Shown piece after piece: positions 36,747-48,567 of a stretch of DNA of 64,000 bases; within the stretch, counting starts at the first letter, position 1, and each line of letters begins with the position of its first letter. The stretch spans positions 25,079,294 to 25,143,293 of the forward strand of contig NC_080698.1 of assembly GCF_030445035.2 (NCBI RefSeq). The letters run 5' to 3'. The translations under genes and the position numbers were made by a program. Origin of the DNA: Dasypus novemcinctus (Eukaryota > Chordata > Mammalia > Cingulata > Dasypodidae). The notes below the pieces were generated by a model. That model worked only from the letters and a program-made list of their open reading frames with translations, made no database searches and was not told the DNA's origin.

Positions 36747-36789
36747 GACCTATATATCTTTAAAAAAAAAAAAAAAAAGATAATAAAAA
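36747..36789 (+). mobile_element. 43-bp retroinsertion in L1-A with 15-bp TSD
   Basis: GACTGTCAAGAATGT occurs at 36732-36746 and 36790-36804. The insert, GACCTATATATCTTTAAAA then a long A-run, resembles the last bases of a DAS element (ATCTTTAAAA), i.e. an extreme 5' truncation. Confidence 0.65.
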
Positions 36790-37645
36790 GACTGTCAAGA
36801 ATGTAAAAAAGCAGCCTACTCAAAGGAGAAAAAATATTTGGAAACCACATATCTGATAAGGGCTTGATTTCCAGGTTATATAAAGAGATCATATAACACA
36901 ATAAAAAAAAACAAGAAATTCAAATAAAAAATGGGCAAAAGACTTGAATAGACATTTTTTTCCAAAGATGGCTCAATATCACTAGCTACTAGGGAAATGC
37001 AGATCAAAACTACAATGAGATACCATTTTACAACTTAAAGAAGAGCCATTATTAAAAATACAGAAAACTACAAGTGCTGGAAAGGATGTGGAGAAATAGC
37101 AACACTCCTTTACTGTTTGTGGGAATGCAGAATAGTACAGCCTCTGCAACTGGTACCTCAAGAGCTGAATACAGAACTGCTGTATGATCCAGCAATCCCC
37201 TATCTAGGAATATATTCAGAAGAACTAAAAGTACATAAACTGCCATTTGCACATCAATGTTCAGAGCTCCATTATTCACAATTGCTAAAATTTGGAACCA
37301 GCCCAAGTGTCCATCAACCAATAAATGGATAAACAAAATGTGGTATATACACAATGGAATACTATTTAGCTGTACGAAGAAATGAAATTGGGATATATAT
37401 AACATGGATGAACCTTGATGATATTATGCTGAGTGAAACAAGCCAGACACAAAAGGACAAATATTGTATGGTATCACTAATATGAACTAAATATAATGAG
37501 TAAACTCACAGAGGTAAACTCTGGGAGACAGAATATGAATTGAGAATGGGGGCTGATGTTTAATGTATGTAGAGTTTTTAGTAAGTTTTACTGGAAAAGT
37601 ATGGAAATGAACAGAGTTGATGGTATTGCATTTTATAATAGTATA

Positions 37646-37683
37646 CTGCTTCTCAGCCTTTTGGCTAAGATCAAGTGTAGCAT
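37646..37683 (+). pseudogene. 3'-truncated U2 snRNA retrocopy (5' ~38 nt)
   Basis: The sequence CTTCTCAGCCTTTTGGCTAA, then GATCAAGTGTAGCAT, matches the 5' end of U2 snRNA (one change in the first block, G to A). It is flanked by ATAATAGTATA (37635-37645) and ATAACAGTATA (37684-37694), a near-perfect 11-bp TSD. The homologous 3' UTR of L1-D near 62950 lacks it. 3'-truncated U2 retrocopies are a known class. Not a functional gene: most of U2 is absent. Confidence 0.85.
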
Positions 37684-38569
37684 ATAACAGTATAACTAAC
37701 AAGGCTGATTTAGAAACATGATTGTGACTGAAAGAGATAGTCTATGGACTTAAATGTCAAGTGAAAGGAAGCTAAAGGATAATCTAGGGACTGTGTAACA
37801 GTGATTTCAGTGGTGGATGAAGACTGTGGTTAGTATAAATGTAAGAATTTTCTGATTTTATAAAATTTAATATGGTAATACACAGGAAAATAACTAATGG
37901 GACTTATTGGCATGGTTAACAGTAATACTTGTGCAGCAATGGCAAAGAAACTGTATCAATTCTAAGGGACAACAATAGAGATGTATAAAGAGGTATGGGA
38001 TTTTTCCTTTTGGAGTAAGGGAAATGTTCTAAAACCATAACAGCAAACTCTGTGATGAAAATGAGAGCCACTTAGTGTACACTTTGAATGGTTTGAACAA
38101 GGCATGGGACTGTAAAATACAGTGAATCCTATGGTGAAAGATGGACTGTTCTTTCATAGTTTATAACAAATGTTTCACAAATGTAAGGTGTTGGTAGTGG
38201 GGTGATGTATGGGAGTCCTGTACAATGATATGCCTGTTTGTTTTATAAGTTCTCAACTTTTATGGTACATTTATTGTTTATGTATGTTCATGTATGAATG
38301 ATATACTTCAGTAAATACTTTTTTAATGGAAAAAAAAAATGAGGGCAGTACAGAAAAAAACCGTGTTATCGTATAACCAGGAGAATGAAGTTGTGCTCAG
38401 AAGCAAATGGATAGTCAGCCTTGAAACAGATAAGGATGTGTAAGGGAACACATGATATAGCAACAGGGAGATCAATGGCCACTAAAAATATGATGATGTT
38501 TATTCTCACTAATAATAAAAAAAAACGCATTGTCAGGGGAAGGATGAAGAGATTGAGAAGTTACTACTA

Positions 38570-39003
38570 AGGGACAGGATTTTGTTGCATTCATTTGTTT
38601 GTTTTTTGGGGTTTTTTTCTTTTTTCTTTTGGTGTTATGAAAATGTTCTAATATAAAATGAAGTGACTAATGCACAATTGTGTGATTGTAATAAATGCCA
38701 TTGATGATACACTTTAGATAAATTGTATGGTTTATGAATTTAAAAAAAGGGTGGGTCGGGGCAATATACACCAAATGTAAAATATAGACTATAGTTAGTA
38801 ATAATATTTTGATGATGCTCTTTTATAATTTGTAACAAATGTTTCACAACAATGCTAGGTGTTGGTAGTCAGGTGATGTATGGGAGCCCTGTATGATGTT
38901 ATGCATGTTTGTTTGTAAGTTCATAACTTTTACTATATACTTATCGTTTATGTGTGTTCTTGCATGAATGATATATTTCAACAATCTTTTTAATTTAAAA
39001 AAA
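38570..39003 (+). mobile_element. L1 3' UTR fragment, 5' truncated
   Basis: 'ggtgttatgaaaatgttcta', 'aacaaatgtttcacaacaat' and 'gatgtatgggagccctgtat' repeat the end of L1-A (38180-38332) at paralogous positions, so this is a second L1 3' end. Confidence 0.75.
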
Positions 39004-39007
39004 TGCA

Positions 39008-39833
39008 GGGAAACAGATGTGGGCTCCCGTCTACCATACAGGAGGTCCAGGGTTCAATGCCCAGGGCCTCCTGGTGAGGGCATGCTGGCCCACGCAGTGA
39101 GCAAGCCCATGCAGAGTGCCAGCCCACAAGGTCTGCTGGCCCACACAGGAGTGCCAGGCCAACGTGAAGAGCTGGCACCGCAAGATGATGCAGCAGGGAA
39201 GCGGATCTGGCTCAACTACAGAGCATCCACCTACCATACAGGAGGTCCAGGGTTCAATCCCAGGGCCTCCTGACCTGTGTGGTGAGCTGGCCCATACACG
39301 GTGCTGATGCGCACAAGGAATGCTGTGCCATGCAGAGGTGTCCCCCACGTAGGGGCAAGGAGTGCACCCCGCATGGAGAGCCTCCCTGCGCAAAAAAAGC
39401 ACAGCCTGCCGAGGAGTGGCGCTGTACACATGGAGAGCTGATGCAGCAAGATGACACAACAAAAAAAGACCGATTCCTGGTGCCGCTGACAAAGAAAGCA
39501 AGCAGACACAGAAGAACACACAGTGAACAGACACAAGAAAGCAGACAATGGGGTGGGGGGAAAGAGGGGATAAATAAATAATAAATCTTTAAAAAAAAAA
39601 AAAAGGATGATGCAGCAAGAGACACAGAAGAGAGAAATAAGAAGACGTAGCAGAACAGGGAGATGAGGTGGTGCAAGAGAGAAATCGCCTCTCTCCCACT
39701 CCGGAAGGTCCTAGGATCAGTTCCCGGAGCCGCCTAATGAGAATACAAGCAGACACAGAACACACAGCAAGTGGACAGCAGACAATGGGGGGAATGAGGG
39801 GGGAGAGAAATAAACAAAAATAAATCTAAAAAC
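39008..39833 (+). mobile_element. Dimeric DAS SINE, split by another DAS
   Basis: The left part is 39008-39195, with a tRNA-like head GGGAAACAGATGTGG. The right part is 39618-39833, with a second head GAGGTGGTGCAAGAGAG and tail ATAAATCT. They are separated by the insertion at 39196-39605. Confidence 0.75.
39196..39605 (+). mobile_element. DAS SINE inserted into a DAS SINE
   Basis: The TSD GATGATGCAGCA is present at 39184-39195 and 39606-39617, both within DAS body sequence. This is a long monomeric type with head GGAAGCGGATCTGGCTCAAC and ATAAATCTTTAAAA tail. Confidence 0.85.
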
Positions 39834-40321
39834 ATCAGGATTATTTTTCTTTGCTCAGGCTGCCTAAGAGTATGGAGAGAACAGTCCCTCTCAAACTTTG
39901 TAAACTGAGAGAAGTGTAAAATAAATGGCACAGTATTTCTAAAGGCCAATATGGCAACAGTGATCACACTGTAATGTACTTGCCTTTGCAAAATTCAATT
40001 TCTTAGATTTTTCTCTAATGAAATAACAATGAGACAAAGATGCATTGTAAAAGAACAAATTAACAAAAAATAATTAAGAAATTTTTTTAAAAGTAAGTTA
40101 AAAACAGGGATGCTCATAATGAGGAAAAAAATAATTTTCCATCAGTAGATGATAAATGAGGCACATTCAAAATAGTGAAATATTAGGAGATCCTTAAAAA
40201 AGACAATTAGAAGCTCCAAAGAGCTCCACTGATTCACACTCAGTGTCTGGTATATGGCAGTTACTGAACGTATTAACTGAATGACCAGCAATTTGTATGG
40301 TGGCATGAAAAGATATTCACA

Positions 40322-40484
40322 ATGCAATGAATGTACCATACGAATGAAAGTTGTTGTTGATGTGGGAAGAGTTCGGGGTGTGGGGAGTGGGATATATGGT
40401 AACCTCTTATGTTTTTTAATGTAACATTTTGTGTAATCTACGCATCTTTAAAAATATTTTTTTAATTTAAAAAATTTAAAAAAA
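40322..40484 (+). mobile_element. Short 5'-truncated L1 3' end with 15-bp TSD
   Basis: GAAAAGATATTCACA at 40307-40321 and 40485-40499 brackets a 163-bp segment ending 'taatgtaacattttgtgtaa' 'tctacgcatctttaaaaat', an L1 3' terminus. Confidence 0.8.
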
Positions 40485-41449
40485 GAAAAGATATTCACAT
40501 TACACTGTGAAGAAAAAAACTACTTAGAAAAACAACAGTAAAATATATCCACAGACATATGTTTAAAGGTGAATATGCTTGTATCTTTGGATACAAGTGC
40601 CCTTGAAGGATGTCCCTGAAAGTGATAACAGCAATTGCTCCTAGAGAAAGGACACTGGTGGTCAGGAGTTCTACAGAAGGAAGTTTTTTTCTTCTTTTAA
40701 ACCATAATCCACTTTTTAGTATTTAAAAATTTTTCTATATACCCATAGAACTTTGTTTAGTAACTTTTCTTGTTTGTTTTTTGTTTAGTTTTTAAAGTGC
40801 CTATAAATGAATAAAAAAGTCTGGAATGATATATACTAAAATCTTAAAATGATTTTTTTTGGATGAATTTTGTGTTTAAGAGTGTGTTTATGTATTTTGT
40901 TTTTTGTTTGTTTTTAGGGGGAGACACAAATACCTTTCACTTTCTTGGTTTATTTTTATGCTTAAAAACAACCTACTATTACATAGAAAAGGATGACATT
41001 TTCTTTTTCAATTACAATATTTTAAAGCACATTAGTCAATGAATATTTAAAGAAGCAAACAATCTGTCTACTGCATTTAAAACGACCAGGAACTGTAAAT
41101 ATTTGGTCAAGATAAAAAGTTTCATCCAAAAATGCTACAGTTGCTCCTAGTTGCTAGTGGGGGTGGGGACCGCAGGAGAAATTACTCCTTTAACTATTCA
41201 AATCAAAGGTTTCCAAAAGCCAATTTCATTACACTAGGATAGCATTTGTTCTTGTTAACACAAGAGATATTTACACAGAATACCCAATAATGTAGCAGGC
41301 ATGCGCTGGTGTCAGGGTCATTACAAAAATAAAAATATATGATCTGCTCTTCAAAATTCTAATTAGTGGGGGAGAAAAACCCAAAAAGAATCACAAAAAC
41401 TAAAAGGATGGCAAAACAATGTGTGAAGTTTTAACTTAACAGGGCATAT

Positions 41450-42205
41450 GGCCACTAAGCACATGAATCACATTCAGCATCATTAGTCATCATTAGTCAT
41501 CAGGGCAATGCAAACCAAAAAAAAATCTCAATGAGATACCATGTCACACCCACTAGGATAGCTGTAATCAAAAAGACACACAATAGTACATACTGGATAA
41601 GATACAGGGAAACTGACTGTGGAAATTAAAAAGGCATGGCCACTTTGGCAAGAATTTTGGCAATTCCTCAAAAAGCTAAACAGGGTTACCACATAACTCA
41701 GCAATTTTACTCTCAAGTTTCTACCTAGGAAAAATAAAAACCTTTCTCCATGCAAAAACTTGTTCCAAATATTAATAGCAGTAGTACTCATAAAAGTAAA
41801 AAGTATATTAACTCAAATGTCCATCAGCTAATGAATGGATAAGTAACATGTAGTATATCTTCTATACAATGGAAGATCACTTGGCCACAAAAGAGAATGA
41901 CATTCTGATACATGCTACAACATGGATGAACCTTATAGTAAGTGAAAGAAGCTATTCATGAAAGGCTACATGCTGTGCATTTCCATTTATATGAAATGTG
42001 CAGAAAATGCAAATCCAAAGAAACATAATGTAGACTGATGGCTGCCAGGAGGTGAAGAAAGGAATGGCGACCTGCTCAAATGGGTAGCTTCTTTTTGGCA
42101 TGATGAAAATGTTCTATAATTAGTGATGATTGCATAACATTGTGACTATATTAAAAAATCACAATTTTAAAACTGTATGCTTAAAAATTGTGAATTTCAC
42201 CACAA
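41450..42205 (+). mobile_element. Old L1 (L1M-type) 3' end
   Basis: 'aatgagataccatgtcacac', 'aactcaaatgtccatcagct', 'gaatggataagtaacatg', 'acatggatgaaccttatag' and 'atgaaaatgttctataatta' are the ORF2 end and 3' UTR of an ancient L1 in order. Confidence 0.8.
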
Positions 42206-42395
42206 TTAGAGGGTAGAGGGGCATAAAAGAAAGCATTCTAGAAATGCAGAGAAGGGATTTGTTCTGAGGCAAGGAAGGAAAGGTTCCACATTTGAGGTGA
42301 GGGATGGACAAGAGTCCTCCAAGCATAAGAAAGAAGAGCAATTCTGCAATATTAACTTGTGTGCAGAAACATCCATGTATGCATGAAAGGCCAAG

Positions 42396-42890
42396 TGTAG
42401 CAGCTTGATATGGTTATGAATTCCAAAAATAGATATTGGATTATATTTGTAATCTGATCTGTACCTGGGCCTGATTGAGTTATGATTAAGGCTTTAATTG
42501 GGCCACATCATTAGAGCACTGAGTCCCCACCCCTTGGTGGGTGGTGATTCACAGATAAAAACTGGAGCCCTGGGGAAAGAGACAGAGCCATTTGCCTGAT
42601 AGTCTACAGCTGACCTTGTGGATGGAGGCAAAGCCTAGAGGGCATCATAGTCTACAGGTGACCTTGTGGAAGAACCAGAGGAGCTGAGCCCAGAGGAACC
42701 CAGAAAGCCTGAACCCTCACAGACGTCAGCAGCCATCTTGTTCCAACACGTGGAAATACACTTTGGTGAGGGAAGTAACTTATGCTTTATGGCCTGGTAC
42801 CGGTAAGCACCTACCCCAAATAAATACCCTTTATAACGCCCAGCAGATTGCTGGTGTTTTGCATCAGCACCCTTTTGGCTGACTAATAAA
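42396..42890 (+). mobile_element. Solo-LTR-like element, copy 2 (495 bp)
   Basis: It starts TGTAGCAGCTTGATATGG and ends GACTAATAAA, aligning along its length with the element at 22819. It is flanked by CCAAG on both sides (42391-42395, 42891-42895). Shared blocks include CAGCTGACCTTGTGGA and GGGAAGTAACTTATGCTT. Confidence 0.65.
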
Positions 42891-43669
42891 CCAAGTGAGT
42901 AATTAATTCATCATGGCAGGAGAAGCCTGTTCTTATACATAAGGTCTGTAGTGTAGATTGTTTCAAAGCAGCCCAACTTTATATGCAAGGGAAAAGCACT
43001 CCATAAGAAAGCCCTCTCCAAAAATACAATGATCATTATTTGGATATCCTCCATGCCCCTATTTTCATGACTGTATCTACTTAATCAAACACTTTCTGAA
43101 ATTTGCAAAATGTATCAATATCAAGTTCTTTTAAGTTTTAGGAAAGTCATTTGGGAAGGACCACTGGATAGAAAGTTAATTCTTCTGTCGTCTTAACAAT
43201 GCTTGGTCATCAGCAGAATACCAAATGGCCAGGAAGAAATGGGGACAAGAGGAAAAACCACAAATTTGTGTAGGTAGGATGACTTGTAAATTGGCTTTGC
43301 AGAAATACCATAACTATTTTTAATAGATTATTTTCTCAGCCCACAGCCCCTAAAAGTGATTTGCAAAGCAACACAAGGATTTAGCAAATAATTTTGTCTA
43401 ACAGCTAGTCATAGCTATTAATTTTGTCAAATTCAAGGCTCAATTAATCTTAACCCAACAGTAGATTCAGGATTCACTTGCTTACATCTTTCCCCATAAA
43501 ACAGAATACTTATAACCACTTGCTCACTTCTGTCTTAAGACTCTAAACTAGGGGTCTGACAAAATTCTTCACCAGAGAATCAGAGAGTATATATTTTTAG
43601 GCTTTGCAAGCCACAAAGATCTCTGTCACATATTCTTCATTTATTGTTACTTTTTTACAACTCTAATAT

Positions 43670-44416
43670 GGGAAGTGGATGGGGCATAAGCGGTTGAGCT
43701 CCCACCTACCACATAGGAGGTCCTGGGTTCAGTTTCCGGTGCCTCCTGAAGATGATGAACAAGACAGTGAGCTGACACAGGATGATGCAACAAAGAGACA
43801 CAAGGAGGAAAACACAATGAGAGGGAAGCAGATGTGGCTCAAGCAATTGGGCTTCTATCTACCGTATGGGAGGACCGGGTTCAATCCCCAAGGCCTCCTG
43901 GTAAAGGCATGCTAGGCCCAGGTGGCAAGCCAGGCCTGTGCAGGGAGCAACACAGCAAGATAGTGATGCAACAAAAGAGAGACACAGGGGAGAGTCAAGG
44001 CAAGACACGACAGAAACCAGGGACTGAGGTGGCACAAGCAATAGGGTACCTCTTTCCCACATCAGAGGTCTCCAGGATTGAATCCCGGTGACACCTAGAG
44101 GAGAAAATGAGAAGACGAAAAGAAACAGACACAGAAGATCACACAGCAAATGGACACAGAAAGCAAAACAGTGGCGAGGGGTGCGGTGAGGGAAAACAAA
44201 ACAAAACACAAATCACAATGAGATACACAATAAGCAGGGAGCAGAGGTGGCACAAGTAATTAGGCACCTCCCTCCCACATGGGAGATCTAGGGTTCCATT
44301 CTGGTGCCTCCTAAAACAAACGAGCACACAATGAAGAGACACAGAGAGCAGACAGTGAGCGCAAACAATGAGGGTGGGGTTGGGGAGAAGAAATAAATAA
44401 ATCTTAAAAAAAAATA
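43670..44416 (+). mobile_element. Dimeric DAS SINE, split by another dimeric DAS
   Basis: The left part is 43670-43822 (GGGAAGTGGATGGGGCATAA...). The right part is 44224-44416 (GAGCAGAGGTGGCACAAGTA... AATAAATCTTAAAA). They are separated by the insertion at 43823-44213. Confidence 0.8.
43823..44213 (+). mobile_element. Dimeric DAS SINE inserted into a DAS SINE
   Basis: The TSD CACAATGAGA lies at 43813-43822 and 44214-44223. Two tRNA-like heads are visible (GGGAAGCAGATGTGGCTCAA near 43824 and TGAGGTGGCACAAGCAAT near 44028). Confidence 0.85.
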
Positions 44417-44440
44417 CAAAAACATTAAAGACCATTCTTA

Positions 44441-44746
44441 GGGAAGCAGATATGGCTCAAGCAATTGGCCTCCCATCTACCATATGAGAGGTCCAGGAGC
44501 GGATTCCTGGGGCCTCCTGGTAAAGGCGAGCTGGACCACAAGGAGGGTTGGCCCGAGCAAAGAGTTAGCCTATGCAGAGTGCTGGCCCACACGGCATGCT
44601 GGCCTGAGTGGAGTGCTTACCCACACAGGAGTGCTGGCACCAAGCAGACACAGAAGCACACACAGTGAATGGACACAGAGAGCAGACAACAAGGGCGGGT
44701 GAGGGGGAGGAGGACATATTAATAAATCTTAAAAAAAAAAAAAAAA
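44441..44746 (+). mobile_element. DAS SINE, monomeric, with 14-bp TSD
   Basis: AAAGACCATTCTTA at 44427-44440 and 44747-44760. Head GGGAAGCAGATATGGCTCAA, GC-rich body with repeated 'ctggcccaca' blocks, long A-tail. It ends only ~200 bp from a PSMD6 exon. Confidence 0.9.
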
Positions 44747-44916
44747 AAAGACCATTCTTAACTCCTGGGCCATACAAAAACAGGTTACAGTTTGCTGATG
44801 CCCCTCTCAACAAAGAAGTACAAAAGATTAGCCATACTGATCAAAGACCTGCAGATATATGCACACTATTTTTCAGGTATTTGAAAAGTCATTTTATCTG
44901 CAGACAGAGGTAATCA

Positions 44917-45069
<153 letters not shown>

Positions 45070-45164
45070 CTAGGAATTAAAAAAAATAAAAAACCATACA
45101 ATTTAATTATTATTGTGTATTTACATTAGAAAAGCATGGGATAATCTTTAAATATGCATATTTA

Positions 45165-45416
<252 letters not shown>

Positions 45417-45639
45417 TTAAGATCATAATCTGGAAAAAGACAGTGCTTAAAGTTTCATGTTATTTTCAAAAAGAAAGCAACATTAAACGACTTGGACCAA
45501 AAGGAAATGTTTCACCAAGTATTTAAATAAAGTATTTTACTAAGTACGTACGTCAATTATGTAAACAAATTCACTAGTTATAATCAAAATAAGATAGGCA
45601 AATTTCTTATCAATCTCTCATTTATAGCATCATTATTTA

Positions 45640-45816
<177 letters not shown>

Positions 45817-46040
45817 CTAGCAAAAGAACCAAGGCAACAGGTGAGAAAAGTTTAAAAGTTTCAAAACCTTAAGCTATCTGGGGTTTTCTTCAAAAGGGGG
45901 GAATGGGTAGAAATAGAAATGAAACAAGATGGCCATGCATTGATAATTGTTGAAGCTGGGTTGTAAATACACAGGGGTTCATTATACTACTTACACTACT
46001 CTTTCTACTTGTGTAGAGGAAAGTATTAAAAACATGATAC

Positions 46041-46371
46041 AGAGGGGAAGCGAATGTGGCTCAACCAGTTGGGCATTTGCCTACCACATGGGAGATCCCA
46101 AGTTTGAGTCTTGGTGTCTCCTAAAGATGAGCAGATACCCACAACCCACTGCAACAAGCTAGATGCCCACACCCTGCCACAATGAGTTAGATGCCTAAGC
46201 AAAGAGATGCCACAAGTCAGAAAATGATGCAGCCTGTGGGGAACGAATGTGTCTCAGGCAGTTGGTCCGGAGTTTGGTTCCACTGCCTCCTGGAGAAGGC
46301 AAGCAAACAATGAGCAGACAGACAAGAGAACCATCTGGTGGAGGGGGTGGGGATAAATAAACAAACAAACA
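46041..46371 (+). mobile_element. Dimeric DAS SINE
   Basis: Heads at ~46047 (GGAAGCGAATGTGGCTCAAC) and ~46240. The tail is ATAAATAAACAAACAAAC. The TSD AACATGATAC is at 46031-46040 and 46372-46381. Confidence 0.8.
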
Positions 46372-47130
46372 AACATGATACTGAGCAAAAGCAGGTTCTT
46401 GCCCAGTGTACTGCAAAGACCAACTCCTGAGATACAGTTTCAAAGAAAGTTTTATTTGCTAGAGCATAGAAAGGAGCTCAGAGAGCCTAAGGGCCAAAAA
46501 GTCTGTCTCCCAGTACTGCAATGATTCTGAAAGTTTCGCAGTATCCAGTTTAGCAGGTTTACGCTAATGAGCCCAGGCGGGGCTGGCTCAGGTTCAAGGT
46601 ATCTGGTGATGGGGGTCAGTTACAAGGTTTTGTTTTTTTTTTAATAGATTTCAAACTATTAAAAAAAAAATAGTTGAGGGTGCAGTGGTAACCATCTCAA
46701 TAGAAATGTCCATATACAAGGGTAAGGCCAGTCTGGAATAATCATCACAATAGCAGTCTCAGAAATAAACACATACAAAGGGTGAGATCAGTCTAGCCAG
46801 TTTCAATAATTTCACATATTAATTTTTTCCTATTTTATAATATGCTAGAAAATAAAATGGCATCTGCATAATGATTCATTAATCATAATCATTTGTTAAT
46901 TCTTAACTCTCAGTTACAAACCCATCAGATATGCTAAGCATATACTTAAAAACAATACAAAAAAATTCCTAACTTATTCAATTAAGTATTCTTTGTTCCA
47001 TATATTGAATGTCTTCCCCTTTAATAATTAGAAAACACTATTTCAAAATAACTTTACTCTAAGTTATCAATCGTATCATTTAAACGGTAACAGAATTTTT
47101 TTTATTTTAGTCACTATTAGAAAATAATCA

Positions 47131-47511
47131 GGGAAGCAGATGTGGCTCAAGCAACTAAGCTCCTGCCTACCACATGGGTGGTCCCAGGTTCAGTTTCTGG
47201 TGCCTCCTGGAGAAGAAAAGCAAGATAGCAAGCTGGCTCAACAGGATGGCATGGCAAGCTGATGCAACAAGATGACACAACAGGGAGATACAAAGAGGAA
47301 ACACAATGAGAGGCACAACAAAGCAAGGAATGGTGATGGCTCAATGATTAAGCCCCTCTCTCCCACATAGGTGGTCCAGGTTTGATTCCCTGTGCCTCCT
47401 AAAGGGAAGACGAGCAAATATAGACAGCACACAGAGAATGGACACAGAAGAGCAGACAGCAAACACAAATAACTAGGGGATGGGGGGATAAAGAAATCTC
47501 TTTCAAAAAAA
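47131..47511 (+). mobile_element. Dimeric DAS SINE
   Basis: Heads at 47131 (GGGAAGCAGATGTGGCTCAA) and ~47328 (GGAATGGTGATGGCTCAATG). Flanks AGAAAATAATCA and AGAAAATTATTT form an imperfect TSD, so this is an older insertion. Confidence 0.8.
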
Positions 47512-48019
47512 AGAAAATTATTTAAATATACAATTCTATCTCAAGGAGCTGTGGAATAAATTATTTCTACAGTCTTAGTAAAAGACAAATCTAATAAAAT
47601 CAATCGTTTTTATGTGTCACTTTTTAGTACGTGCCTAGCTTTGTTTTATATATTAAGCTATGCCTAAGTTTATTAAAGGGACTAGTAAGACAGCAACAAA
47701 AGCACTTAGCACTCAGAACTTGGTTTCTAAATACTACCCCCCAATAAAAGGAACCAAGGTTCCAAAGACAAAATGCATGATTGCAGTTTTGGAGAGCAAA
47801 AACAACAGGTGAGCCTATGACATCTTGTTGTACCAGAAAATAAAGTGAGCTAATGGGATTTATGTCCAGAGGACAAAGGAGCTGTCTTAAAGGAGGTTCC
47901 ACTAACACATCTGTAACAGAGCACCATAAAGTACACAAAATATAAAAAGCAAAAGAATAGTATGAAAAATAAAAGTTCTTCCTTTTACAAGAGTGTTATT
48001 TAATAAACAGAATATAATA

Positions 48020-48460
48020 TTAGAACACGCCCATTTTACAATCTCCCCCTCCAAAGTGTGGGCTCGAGCATGTCCTTGTCAAAATTCTTCAGGCACCTCT
48101 CTGCCTGGAGGATGCCCATACTCACATACATCGCAAGTGCGTACTCTTGCTTCTTCTCATTTCTCAATAAATCCTTTTACTTGCCTAAAATAAAGCTGAA
48201 AAGCCCGCCAAGACCTTGGTCACGAAGTCCTGTTTTAAACTCCCCACTGGTTCCCTGAAAACTAACGGGTGAAGAGAGAAAGACAGAACAGCAAACAGCT
48301 GAGATTCCTCACTAATATGGGGAAGGAGGAGGATGAAAGGCCTTAAAAAGATCTACCCCAGGGCCCCACACTGCATCTCAGCTGGGAGGAGGTCCGCACT
48401 CACATGTCAAGTGTATACTCACTTTTTCTCGTTTCTCAAACCCTTTTACTTGCCTCATTA
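48020..48460 (+). mobile_element. LTR remnant (ERV1-like) with internal duplication
   Basis: 'cttctcatttctcaataaat' 'ccttttacttgcc' at ~48152 and the related 'tctcgtttctcaaaccct' 'tttacttgcc' at ~48427 are typical of the poly(A)-signal/U5 part of gammaretrovirus-like LTRs. Two such blocks ~275 bp apart suggest a tandem duplication or a double LTR end. No gag, pol or env sequence is visible. Confidence 0.4.
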
Positions 48461-48567
48461 AAAATTATAATAATTTTAAAAATAAAGTTTTTCAAGGCCT
48501 GAGTCAAAAACTATAAGCTTTTCCTTCACATATAACATATTAGTATATCATCTTTAAAACAAACAAT

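Larger units (their letters stand above)
33049..38332 (+). mobile_element. L1-A: LINE-1 from 5' UTR to 3' end, internally deleted
   Basis: The 5' end is TCCAGAAGATGGTGTCAGAG. A broken ORF1 reads ELNDMKHRNVYIIGVPEEE and on to EEIMTENFPTLMKDI (33430-33620), the usual ORF1 RRM region. ORF2 pieces run 34490-37480 with many stops and frameshifts; the reverse-transcriptase stretch after 'ctgtcaccagttattcaata' (36297) jumps ahead near 36360, so part of ORF2 is missing. The 3' UTR ends at ~38332 in an A-run. DAS SINE, T-rich insert, micro-insertion and U2 relic sit inside it. It is not capable of coding for an intact protein. Confidence 0.85.

Noticed and set aside
41465-41505. CATCATTAGT direct repeat
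   Set aside because: A small tandem duplication inside an old L1; no TSD or element implied.
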